From: Planctomycetota bacterium | GTDB taxonomy: Bacteria; Planctomycetota; SZUA-567 | Direction: 5' to 3' | DNA: 48,531 bases | NCBI GenBank assembly: GCA_031261425.1 | Contig: JAISJR010000070.1 | Coordinates: 1-48,531 of the forward strand | In this document: positions 19,501 through 26,001 of the stretch, one piece after another | Layout: every line of letters begins with the position of its first letter | Numbering within the stretch: position 1 is the stretch's first letter | The notes under the pieces: generated by a model | Told to the model about the DNA's origin: nothing | Seen by the model: only the letters and a program-made list of their open reading frames with translations | The model's database searches: none | Program-made: the position numbers and the translations under genes

Positions 19501-20020
19501 GCGCGGCGGCATACCACGCCGCCGTTTCGTCGTTGTCGGCGTCGCCGGCGGCGGTCAGCAGTCGCGCGTAGCCCTCGGCGCGCCAATAGGGCGCGGTCGC
19601 CGCCCATTCGGACTGCGGATAACGGCGGGAAATTTCGCCGTAAAGTTCGATGGCTTGCGGGTAGAGCGCGGCGCGAAAATAGGCGTCGGCGCCGTAAGCG
19701 AGCGCTTTGCCGGCGAGCGGGTCGGCGGGATAGAGACGGACGAGTTTTTCGTAGGTCTCGGCGGCGGTCTGCTCTTTTTTCAGTTTGGCGTAGCAGTTGG
19801 CGAGATAAAACCACGCGGCGGGCGCGTTGGCGTCGGCGGGATGCGCGACGGCGTAGTCGTGAAATTTTTCCGCCGCCGCCGCGAACTCTTCGCGGTCGCT
19901 CATCAGCACGATGGCGTATTGAAAATTTTCATCGTCGGCGTCCGCCCACGCGGGCGCGACGCTCGCGCAGAAAATGCCGCCGGTCAACAACCAGTGATAA
20001 AATAAGGATGGACGTTTCAT
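16505..20020 (-). CDS. Large secreted TPR-repeat protein
   Basis: An 1171-residue protein with a signal peptide (MKRPSLFYHWLLTGGIFCASVAPAWA) and then TPR units almost throughout, for example AAWFYLANCYAKLKKEQTAAETYEKLVRLYP. Such proteins are periplasmic scaffolds, related in style to BamD/YbgF and often encoded beside ExbB/ExbD in these clusters. Two low-complexity insertions interrupt the TPRs: pentapeptides of type ADASV/ADASI (plus-strand 18,490-18,600) and SGDTR-like repeats (18,240-18,290), both from 15-bp DNA repeats. It is first in the likely operon with exbB, exbD and the VWA gene. The C-terminal DDHEQLTIHN is read from the adjacent repeat arm. Specific partner unknown. Confidence 0.87.
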   Translation of the reverse strand: MKRPSLFYHWLLTGGIFCASVAPAWADADDENFQYAIVLMSDREEFAAAAEKFHDYAVAHPADANAPAAWFYLANCYAKLKKEQTAAETYEKLVRLYPADPLAGKALAYGADAYFRAALYPQAIELYGEISRRYPQSEWAATAPYWRAEGYARLLTAAGDADNDETAAWYAAAQTDFSAFLKQPHPFRADALYSAGLLAFARRDYPLAAERLAQLAREFADYARREDALYHLAESYYWQNDYARADQIFAALSAEFPAGKYRAETASGRGWCAYMRQDADAAAKFFAQAATEFTDADKSGQARFDAGAAYEEAGADAAALAEFAAVPENHPQRGAALLRQGVIIRKQANDFGNLAAAEKFFAEAARVGGAAAGEAAAFLGEIRLKQQNFTGAAEALQAALTRDGDGKFAPFARYHLALALSHLRQYDAAVRALEILQKDFPSNQFRLPAEQLLAECEKERGNAPAAIAAWQRLASVADASIADTSVADASIADANVADASEATASGASATEWAARALFNLGEMTGDAAWFAQLVEKYPAASNAAAAQIRLGEAAEKKADYAVALAAYDAALIAAQKISPRSGDTRSSDTRSGDAEALIRHAEYRLAVLGVLAANQQTGDKNTAMRDAQMRLTAFREKYQASGAQTPVNRALYYVAEAEYATGNKSDAARDYLTCYQNAPADALADAALFGLAWVKNELGDFETAAATWQKLLKEFPRSEYRGEALYLLATTREARGDYAAAREWLKQLQALEGDSPRVAIERAKITEALGDRATAKQILAPFVEAPVNQPERARALNLLSWVIWRDVEPMWQASVARENNLKKFLAGKKLRELPDERKETATAMRDEWLAARNAAWVLENNLVGVLEKLTTDYPDFSGRAAASLRLGEILYERGDYARATDYYRQVLSGEEELRDKAFYRLGWCALRLSEKNPAEKRFLRQTALENFRRVSAQYAQSPLAGESAWQAAEILRGDGDFTAAMPLYQAVAALPAGAEIKSGALYEYADCLLELKKYGDAFTAFKEFLARPAAADEKLWLPEAHWGAGYAALKLGAYQDARQYFLAAKDNNYGGEAAAKARYGLGVIEFEQGNYKVAREEFRKVEAFHPGWTEISALALLKAADASQKLGELDHAKKDLERLLQRYTGTAAATQARELLSARGTDDHEQLTIHN

Positions 20021-20123
20021 TGAGCCGTTCCTCGTAAGGCGATAAAACAGAGAACGGCGAGTTTATCGGACGGAGAGGGAAGGCATCTTTAATCGGATAT
20101 AGTGTGTCACAACAACGGCGGTT

Positions 20124-20348
20124 CTATTCATTCGCTTGGGGTGCGCTTGGGGTGAATGAATGGATGGCGTCGGCTTTGGCGCTCTGCGCGGCGATTGACA
20201 AAATGTCCTGTACGTGATACGCCCGCGCCGTGTCCGTGTGCCGCCGCGTCGTGCCGAGCAACGCGGTCGTTATCATTATCAGCGCCACCGCTAACGCCAC
20301 CGCCACAATGACGGCAACGCCCTGCTCGGTGTTTTTGCGGGTTTTCAT
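20124..20348 (-). CDS. Short pilin-like / PilX-type membrane peptide, possibly truncated
   Basis: 74 residues: a basic N-terminus, TEQGVAVIVAVALAVALIMITTALL as a single hydrophobic helix after a Gly, then a short polar tail. This resembles the N-terminus of PilX/GspK-type minor pseudopilins, processed after Gly by a prepilin peptidase, but normal members are far longer. AAGGAG with nine bases spacing makes translation credible. It may be a remnant cut short: the region just beyond its stop has short direct repeats (GCTTGGGGT). Confidence 0.6.
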   Translation of the reverse strand: MKTRKNTEQGVAVIVAVALAVALIMITTALLGTTRRHTDTARAYHVQDILSIAAQSAKADAIHSFTPSAPQANE

Positions 20349-20361
20349 CGGAGGAACTCCT

Positions 20362-20593
20362 TATAGAAAAGAGTTTAGAGTTGAAAGTTGAGAGTTTAGA
20401 GAGTGGAGTTTTATTTTTTAAGACGCGCGAAGCGCAACCACTGCTTAACTCTAAACTCTCAACTCTATAGAAAAGAATTTAGAGTTTAGAGTTTAGAGTT
20501 GAAAGTTGAGAGTTTAGAGAGTGGAGTTTTATTTTTCAAGACGCGCGAAGCGCAACCACTGCTTAACTCTAAACTCTCAACTCTAAACTCTCG
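20362..20593. repeat. Two tandem family A snapback elements (AGAGTTT arms)
   Basis: Copy one spans about 20362-20466 and copy two about 20467-20593, offset 118 bases. Both read TATAGAAAAGA, AGAGTTT/AGAGTTG heptads, core GTGGAGTTTTATTTTT then GCGCGAAGCGC, and the complementary arm. The cores differ at about one base; copy two has two extra heptads. They separate the SNase gene from the pilin-like gene. Confidence 0.9.
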
Positions 20594-20612
20594 TTTTTCA
20601 AGCGGCAAAAAA

Positions 20613-21059
20613 TTATCGCCGCCGCGCGTCTTTTTTCTGCCAGCCGCGGTCGCGGATGTAGTCCGCAGCGTCGATGCCGTCGGGTAAAATTAGGCGGACC
20701 AACCAGCGGTCGTATCGGTCTTTGCCTTGCGGCAGGACTTGCACTTCGCAGTTGATGAAATTTTTCAGCCAATCGCTGGCGGTATAAGCGCTCGGCGGCA
20801 GGTCGGGGATGGCGCTCCACTCGCCGTCTTGGAACCGCCAAATTTCCGGCGTGTCGATGCCGAGCAAGCGGCAACGCCCGAAACCGCTGACCGTAACCGT
20901 GTCGCCGTCTTGCACTTCCGTCAAAATCGTCCGCCGCGCCGCGCTAAATCCCTCGTCAAACGCCAACCGATAAACGCCGAGCGCCGCCAACAACGCGAGC
21001 GCCCCGCGCCGCCACCACCGACGATATTTGCCGTAGAAATTTTGCGCGCGGCGGAGCAT
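20613..21059 (-). CDS. Staphylococcal nuclease-like (SNase/thermonuclease) domain protein, membrane anchored
   Basis: 148 residues with a basic N-terminus and one membrane helix (GALALLAALGVYRLAF), then an SNase-type OB-fold: VQDGDTVTVSG, CRLLGIDTPEIW (first Asp/Arg motif) and KDRYDRWLVRLILPDGIDAADYIRDRGW, which matches the usual DxYGRxLA...G.A ending. It probably is an extracytoplasmic sugar-nonspecific nuclease, or a protein that keeps only the fold. There is no strong ribosome binding site at ATG 21059. An inverted repeat of a TTAAGATTCTTAAG type lies directly upstream. Confidence 0.78.
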   Translation of the reverse strand: MLRRAQNFYGKYRRWWRRGALALLAALGVYRLAFDEGFSAARRTILTEVQDGDTVTVSGFGRCRLLGIDTPEIWRFQDGEWSAIPDLPPSAYTASDWLKNFINCEVQVLPQGKDRYDRWLVRLILPDGIDAADYIRDRGWQKKDARRR

Positions 21060-21065
21060 CGTAAT

Positions 21066-21120
21066 AAAGGGGTTTAAGATTTTTAAGGGGCTTAAGATTC
21101 TTAAGAATCTTAAACCCCTT
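21066..21120. repeat. Inverted repeat AAGGGGTTTAAGATT / AATCTTAAACCCCTT
   Basis: Perfect 15-base arms around a spacer that itself contains the palindrome GATTCTTAAGAATC. It lies between the 3' end of the MshEN gene and the SNase gene, so it could act as a terminator or RNA hairpin. A related palindrome (AATCTTAAGATTCTTAAG) is at about 37003-37020 beside the chemoreceptor gene. Confidence 0.8.
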
Positions 21121-21160
21121 TTGCCAGAGTCCGCATCTTTTGCGCCGGATTCGGCGGATG

Positions 21161-22198
21161 CTACCCCGCCTCCGGCAGGCGTAGCGCCGGAATCGACAAG
21201 CCGTCGGTCAGCGCCGCCAACCAGCGTTTTTCGGGCGAGACCGTGTTGTCCTGTTGGATGCTTTCGGCGTAGCGCGCCGACACCGGAATCGCGTCCGCCA
21301 TCGATAGCCGCCGCATCAGCGCGTCTTTATCGAGCGACATCATCCCGCCGCCCGTCGGCGTCGCGACTTCCGTCAGCGGCTCGACCTGCACTTCAAACGG
21401 AATCGGCTCGTCGTCCGCCGGCGTTTCGTGGACCACCACCGACGACGGTTTGACCGGCGCGGACGCCGGTTTAGACGCAAGGTTAGCGGTCGGCGCTTCG
21501 ATGATTTCCTCGACGACTTCAACCGGCGAACCTTCGCCATACCAGCGGGCAATCGCGTTTTTAATATCGACGACCGAGGCGTCGAAAGTTTTCAGTTGGC
21601 AATTGGTTTTCGTCCGCACGTCGTTTTTCGCCACCGCGTCCAAAACGTTGCTCATCGCCAAACACAACTGATTGCCGAACAACTCAAACGGCACGAGCCG
21701 ATGCTCTTCGCACACCGCTTGCTCCAACAACGCGAGCGCCTGCGGGTCGGGTTCCAACGTGTTCAGGTTAATCGTCGTTACGATGTGCTGTTGCTTCAAC
21801 GCGGCGGCGATATCGTCCTGCTCCGCCCAGCCCTTTTTTCGCAGGATTTGCCCTAACGGCAGACCGCTCTCTTTTTGCTCGGCGAGCGCCTGATTCAGCA
21901 CGGGCTCGGTCAATTTGCCGTTTTTAATTAACAGTTGACCGAGATATTTGCCGGGGTTGGCGGCGCGGATTTTCCGCGCGCCCGCATCCGCCGCCGCGGG
22001 CGCGGCGGCGGCGGGCGCGACCGCTTTGCTCGGCAGACGCCGCGCGTGCACCAATTGCCGCGCGTCCTGCAAGCGTTGCGACTTGCTTCCCGCCGCGGCG
22101 GGCGCGGCGCGACGAACGGTTGCCGACGACACTTTACGCTCACCCGCCGGCGCGACTTCCGCCGGTTTTTTCTTGCTCATAAAATCAAACATTCCCAT
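21161..22198 (-). CDS. Stand-alone MshEN / GspE N-terminal domain protein
   Basis: 345 residues. The first 80 are Ala/Pro/Arg-rich. Residues about 84-225 form the domain found at the N-terminus of type II secretion and type IV pilus ATPases (GKYLGQLLIKNGKLTEPVLNQALAEQKESGLPLGQILRKKGW, then LALLEQAVCEEHRLVPFELFGNQLCLAMSN), which in some families binds cyclic di-GMP. No Walker motifs follow; the remainder is a Pro-rich linker and a short conserved-looking tail. A regulatory adaptor role is inference. Start ATG 22198 with AGAGGCAG upstream. Confidence 0.8.
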   Translation of the reverse strand: MGMFDFMSKKKPAEVAPAGERKVSSATVRRAAPAAAGSKSQRLQDARQLVHARRLPSKAVAPAAAAPAAADAGARKIRAANPGKYLGQLLIKNGKLTEPVLNQALAEQKESGLPLGQILRKKGWAEQDDIAAALKQQHIVTTINLNTLEPDPQALALLEQAVCEEHRLVPFELFGNQLCLAMSNVLDAVAKNDVRTKTNCQLKTFDASVVDIKNAIARWYGEGSPVEVVEEIIEAPTANLASKPASAPVKPSSVVVHETPADDEPIPFEVQVEPLTEVATPTGGGMMSLDKDALMRRLSMADAIPVSARYAESIQQDNTVSPEKRWLAALTDGLSIPALRLPEAG

Positions 22199-22235
22199 TT
22201 TTCTGCCTCTTTTTTTGGGTCAATTAACTATTACA

Positions 22236-22428
22236 AGGGAAGAGGGAAAAGGGAAGAGGGAAAAGACCAGAATGCTCGAACTCTTTTCCCTTTCCCTTTT
22301 TTCCTTTTCCCTCTATTCTCAGCCGAGATTTTAACGACAAGGGAAAAGGGAAGCGGAAAAAGGTAAAAGACAAGAATCTCGAACTCTTTTCCCTTTTCCC
22401 TCTTCCCTTAACCCTTTTACCTCTATTT
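22236..22428. repeat. Two tandem family B snapback elements
   Basis: Each unit has GGGAAAA/GGGAAGA heptads, a core close to AAGACAAGAATCTCGAACTC, and TTTTCCC heptads. The first ends with a copy of the last STAS-gene codons (CTATTCTCAGCCGAGATTTT, 22313-22332), the second with the true gene end, so element plus gene 3' end was duplicated. Confidence 0.85.
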
Positions 22429-23361
22429 TCAGCCGAGATTTTTTTGCAACGAGAGCAACGTGCCGCTACTTAACGAAGTGATTTCGGCGTGGTCGAAACC
22501 GGGTTGCTCGCCGTTGAAATCGTCGCCGGAGTATTGCTCGCCCACCGTGTAAAGTTGGACGTTCAACTTTTTATTGTTGACGAACGCCAGCACGCGAAAA
22601 GCGGCGTTGGCGCGTTTCGGCGAAGCGCAGACGGTTTTCATTTTCAACAAAATCGCGGCGAAATTGTCGATGAGTTCTTTCGCCGCCGACGTCGGCAAGC
22701 CGGATTTCAAGCCGTGCGTCGCGACCAACGCGCCGGCGTGTTTGAAATACGCCGGTTCGCCGGGAATGTCGAGTTCGAGCGCCACGGTTTGACTCGCCGC
22801 CGCGGTCTCGGTCGAGCGCTGATGTTCGTCGTAACGAATGAGCGCGTGGCAACGCGGACAAACATAATCGCCCGTCGTGGTGAAAATCAAATCCGCGCCG
22901 CAGTTGCCGCAAGCGTAGGTGCCGCCGTGCTGACCGACCGCCGCCTCCGACCCTTCGTCGAGATGCGCCTGCACGGTCGAGCCGCCCGCTTCGCCCTCGC
23001 CGGTCAGCGCGGCGAGCGCCTGCGCCTCCGTGCCGACGATGGCGAAAAACGCCTCTAACCCGAACATTTCCAAAATCACCGAAATTTTCGGCGGCACGTT
23101 CATCAGCGCCAAGCCGCCGCCGTTTTCCGTCAAGCGGTCGCTGGACTGCACCAAAATGCCCAGACCCGTCGAATTGATGTATTTCAACTCGCCGCAGTCG
23201 ATAATGGCATACTTGCAATCCGCCGCCAACAAGTCGTCGAACATCGCGTCAAACGTGTCAATCGTCGCCGGGTCGATACTGCCATCGACCACCGCCACCA
23301 CCGCGTTTTTGCCGTCGGGACTGCTGACTTTGCGGACTTCATACTTCAGTTGTGTGCTCAC
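22429..23361 (-). CDS. STAS-domain (anti-sigma factor antagonist-like) protein with zinc ribbon
   Basis: 310 residues. Residues about 5-115 are a STAS domain; S64 in KYINSTGLGILVQ is the position phosphorylated in SpoIIAA/RsbV-type antagonists. Residues about 145-180 hold a zinc ribbon with two CxxC pairs (CGNCGADL, CPRCHAL). The C-terminal 130 residues are of unknown fold. The start is GTG 23361: GAGGAG lies eight bases upstream, and the frame further upstream has only a poor TTG. The next gene upstream encodes a matching anti-sigma-type ATPase, so the pair probably forms a partner-switching system. Confidence 0.88.
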   Translation of the reverse strand: MSTQLKYEVRKVSSPDGKNAVVAVVDGSIDPATIDTFDAMFDDLLAADCKYAIIDCGELKYINSTGLGILVQSSDRLTENGGGLALMNVPPKISVILEMFGLEAFFAIVGTEAQALAALTGEGEAGGSTVQAHLDEGSEAAVGQHGGTYACGNCGADLIFTTTGDYVCPRCHALIRYDEHQRSTETAAASQTVALELDIPGEPAYFKHAGALVATHGLKSGLPTSAAKELIDNFAAILLKMKTVCASPKRANAAFRVLAFVNNKKLNVQLYTVGEQYSGDDFNGEQPGFDHAEITSLSSGTLLSLQKNLG

Positions 23362-23410
23362 GGGACTAACTCCTCTCAATATAGACCTGTTAATAACCTA
23401 CGCTTATTTT

Positions 23411-23512
23411 TTAGAGTTGAGAGTTGAGAGTTGAGAGTTGAGCAAAGGTTGCGCTTCGCGCATTATTTGAAAATAACTCCACTGCTAAACTCTAAACTCT
23501 TAACTCTCTCTA
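23411..23512. repeat. Family A snapback element (GAGAGTT arms)
   Basis: GAGAGTT heptads, core GGTTGCGCTTCGCGC and AACTCCACTGC, then CTAAACT/TTAACTC heptads. The TAG stop of the ATPase gene (23510-23512) lies at its edge. Confidence 0.88.
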
Positions 23513-24604
23513 AACGCACTTATTTTGCGGTTTCAGAAACTTTGTCAAAATCACCGTGTTGCCGGAGGGACTGTATTCGAGTTTGTCGAGCGATTTCAGC
23601 ATCAGCGTCATCCCCAAGCCGCCGCGCTTGCCCTCGCGCGTCCGCTGACGGGACAACGTTACCGCGTCGGCGGAAAAACGGGTGTTGAGCAAATTCGCGC
23701 TGTCGAAACCGGGTCCGGGGTCTTTGATGGTGATGGTGATTTTCTGGCTGTCGAGGACGTAATCGACTTTGAGTAGCGCGTTCGGAATGTCGCGGCAACC
23801 GTGGCGCGCCGAGTTGTCCAGCGCCTCGCGAAACGCCATCACCACGCTTAAAGTTCCCTCTTCGCTGAGCGCCGCCTGCCGCGTCAATTCCTCAATCAAG
23901 TCGGCGGCAATCTGTTGGTTGACAAACGGCGGCGGCAACGTCATCGAAACCGTTTGAGAAAAATACCGGTGTTCGCCCCGAACCCGCGTAATCTCGCCGT
24001 CAATCGTCTCGTTCAATTGCCGGTCGTCAAACGGCTCGGTCAGCGTCGCGTCGGCGGCGATGAGCAAGCCGTCGTAAGCCGGTTTTTCGTCCGCCTGATA
24101 AATCACGATGAGCGCGATGGCGTTGCGCGTCCGGTCGATTTTTAGCCATCGCCGCAACGCCGGCAAATCGGGATTAGCCGCTTCGACCACCACCGCGGCA
24201 AGCGGGTGGCGGTCTAATTCTTGCGTCAAGCCCTCGACGCCGACGACCGTCGCCACCTCGCGTCCGTCGCCGCGCAACCGCCGCTCAAAAATTTTGGCAA
24301 AGGCGGTAACTTTATCCACCGCGAACGCAATCGGCAATTGCTCCTCCCCGCTCGCCGCCTTGCGCCGGCGATGACGCGCCAGCAACAAATCCGGCAACGG
24401 CGTGATTTTAATCGCGTCTTTCTCCGCGTCGTCGTCCGCGACCTTGCCGCCGACTTTGACGCGCAACAAGTTAAACAAATCGGCGGAATCGCCGGCAAAC
24501 AGCGCGTCCTTGACCATTTCGCCGGCGAGCGTCAGGACGGTTTGCGGCGCCGCCAGTTCCCCCAATTCGACGGTTAGTTTTTTTGACAATTCGGCGCTGG
24601 TCAT
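23510..24604 (-). CDS. Anti-sigma-type HATPase (RsbW/SpoIIAB-like) with N-terminal receiver-like region
   Basis: 364 residues. Residues about 75-210 look like a degenerate receiver/regulator fold (IALIVIYQADEKPAYDGLLIAADATLTEPFD). The C-terminal 140 residues are a GHKL serine-kinase-like ATPase: N box MAFREALDNSARHG, G1 box IKDPGPGFD, G2 box KRGGLGMTLM. This is the arrangement of anti-sigma kinases that phosphorylate STAS antagonists, and a STAS protein follows directly. The sigma factor or other output is not in the window. ATG 24604 has only a weak ribosome binding site. Confidence 0.86.
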   Translation of the reverse strand: MTSAELSKKLTVELGELAAPQTVLTLAGEMVKDALFAGDSADLFNLLRVKVGGKVADDDAEKDAIKITPLPDLLLARHRRRKAASGEEQLPIAFAVDKVTAFAKIFERRLRGDGREVATVVGVEGLTQELDRHPLAAVVVEAANPDLPALRRWLKIDRTRNAIALIVIYQADEKPAYDGLLIAADATLTEPFDDRQLNETIDGEITRVRGEHRYFSQTVSMTLPPPFVNQQIAADLIEELTRQAALSEEGTLSVVMAFREALDNSARHGCRDIPNALLKVDYVLDSQKITITIKDPGPGFDSANLLNTRFSADAVTLSRQRTREGKRGGLGMTLMLKSLDKLEYSPSGNTVILTKFLKPQNKCV

Positions 24605-24931
24605 CGGAAGTCCCTAAACGGCAGTGCAAAAGAGAGTTGTTCGGCGACCGCGAAATTGGGGCGAACCCTACTTATGCGGTCGCTCTATTCAATTGCCACG
24701 CGCTTTAGCGCGTGGATAGCGTTAAAAAATGACCGGCTTTAGCCGAATGGTTTATTTGGGCTAAAGCCCTTTCTTTTTTTGACCGCCGACCACGCCCTAA
24801 AGGGCGTGGCAATTGAATAGAACATCCGGCGCGTCTTCGTATCGCTGTGTCTCGGTGAAAAAACGGCTACGCTTTATTGCGCGTTCGCTCTATGTAATTA
24901 CTAAATTTACGCCAAATCGTTTTATTTTTTT
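24605..24931. repeat. Gap with family D inverted-repeat element
   Basis: No gene seen. A family D element spans 24683-24820: ends CTATTCAATTGCCACGC and its complement, inside them hairpins CGCTTTAGCG, GGCTTTAGCC, GGGCTAAAGCCC and GCCCTAAAGGGC. The bases from 24821 to 24931 hold nothing recognised. Confidence 0.8.
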
Positions 24932-25870
24932 TCATCGCGTCGCTTCCCGTTGGAAATACTCGACCGTTCGCTGTAAGCCCTCGCGCCGTTGGACGCGCGG
25001 TTCCCAATCGAGAATCCGGCGGGCTTTGGCGATGTCGGGACAACGCAATTTCGGGTCGTCCGGCGGCAACGGCTGAAAAACGATTTCGCTTTTACTGCCG
25101 GTCAATTCGATAATTTCCCGCGCGAACGCCAACATCGAGACCTCTTCGGGATTGCCGATGTTGACCGGCGTAACTTCGTCGGAATGGAGCAAGCGCCAAA
25201 CGCCTTCGATTAAATCATCGACGTATTGAAAACTGCGCGTCTGCGAGCCGTCGCCATAGACGGTCAACGGTTCGCCGCGCAACGCCTGCGCCATAAACGT
25301 CGGCAACGCCCGTCCGTCGTCGAGCCGCATCCGCGGACCGTAAGTGTTGAAAATCCGCGCCAACCGCGTTGCGACTTGGTGTTCGCGGTGATACGCCATC
25401 GTCAGCGCTTCGGCAAAACGTTTGGCTTCGTCATAGACGCTCCGTTGCCCAATCGGATTGACGTTGCCCCAGTAGTTTTCGTTTTGCGGATTGACCAACG
25501 GGTCGCCGTAACATTCGCTGGTCGAGGCGTGTAAAAAACGCGCGCCTTTTTCCCGCGCCAATTCCAACGCCGAGCGCGCGCCGAGCGCGCCGACCATCAA
25601 CGTTTCAAGCGGCAGACGCAAATAGTCCGGCGGACTGGCGGGGCTGGCGAAATTCAGCACATAATCGACCGCGCCGGCAATCGGAATCGGCTCGCAAATG
25701 TCGTGTCGAAGAAAACTGAAATTGGGATTGGACGCCAAATGTTCGAGGTTGCGACGGCGTCCGGTGCAGAGGTTATCGACGGCGACGACGCGCATCCCCG
25801 CGGCGAGAAAGCGGTCGCAAAGATAACTGCCCAAAAATCCGGCGCCGCCGGTGATGACTGCGGTCAACAT
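24932..25870 (-). CDS. UDP-glucuronate decarboxylase-like extended SDR
   Basis: 312 residues of the NAD-dependent extended short-chain dehydrogenase family. [14 protein letters not shown] is the nucleotide loop, STSECYGDP carries the catalytic Ser/Thr and SVYDEAKR the YxxxK pair. [22 protein letters not shown] is close to the signature of UDP-glucuronate decarboxylases, which make UDP-xylose; a dTDP-glucose dehydratase-like relative is the alternative. GGAG lies about ten bases before ATG 25870. It probably supplies an activated pentose for surface glycans. Confidence 0.88.
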   Translation of the reverse strand: MLTAVITGGAGFLGSYLCDRFLAAGMRVVAVDNLCTGRRRNLEHLASNPNFSFLRHDICEPIPIAGAVDYVLNFASPASPPDYLRLPLETLMVGALGARSALELAREKGARFLHASTSECYGDPLVNPQNENYWGNVNPIGQRSVYDEAKRFAEALTMAYHREHQVATRLARIFNTYGPRMRLDDGRALPTFMAQALRGEPLTVYGDGSQTRSFQYVDDLIEGVWRLLHSDEVTPVNIGNPEEVSMLAFAREIIELTGSKSEIVFQPLPPDDPKLRCPDIAKARRILDWEPRVQRREGLQRTVEYFQREATR

Positions 25871-25894
25871 TTTTTTCTGCTCCGACCTTAAAGA

Positions 25895-26000
<106 letters not shown>

Positions 26001-26001
26001 A

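Noticed and set aside
19025-20005. 326-codon plus-strand frame antisense to the TPR gene
   Set aside because: Arg/Gly-rich shadow; the TPR gene has a signal peptide and repeat structure on the minus strand.
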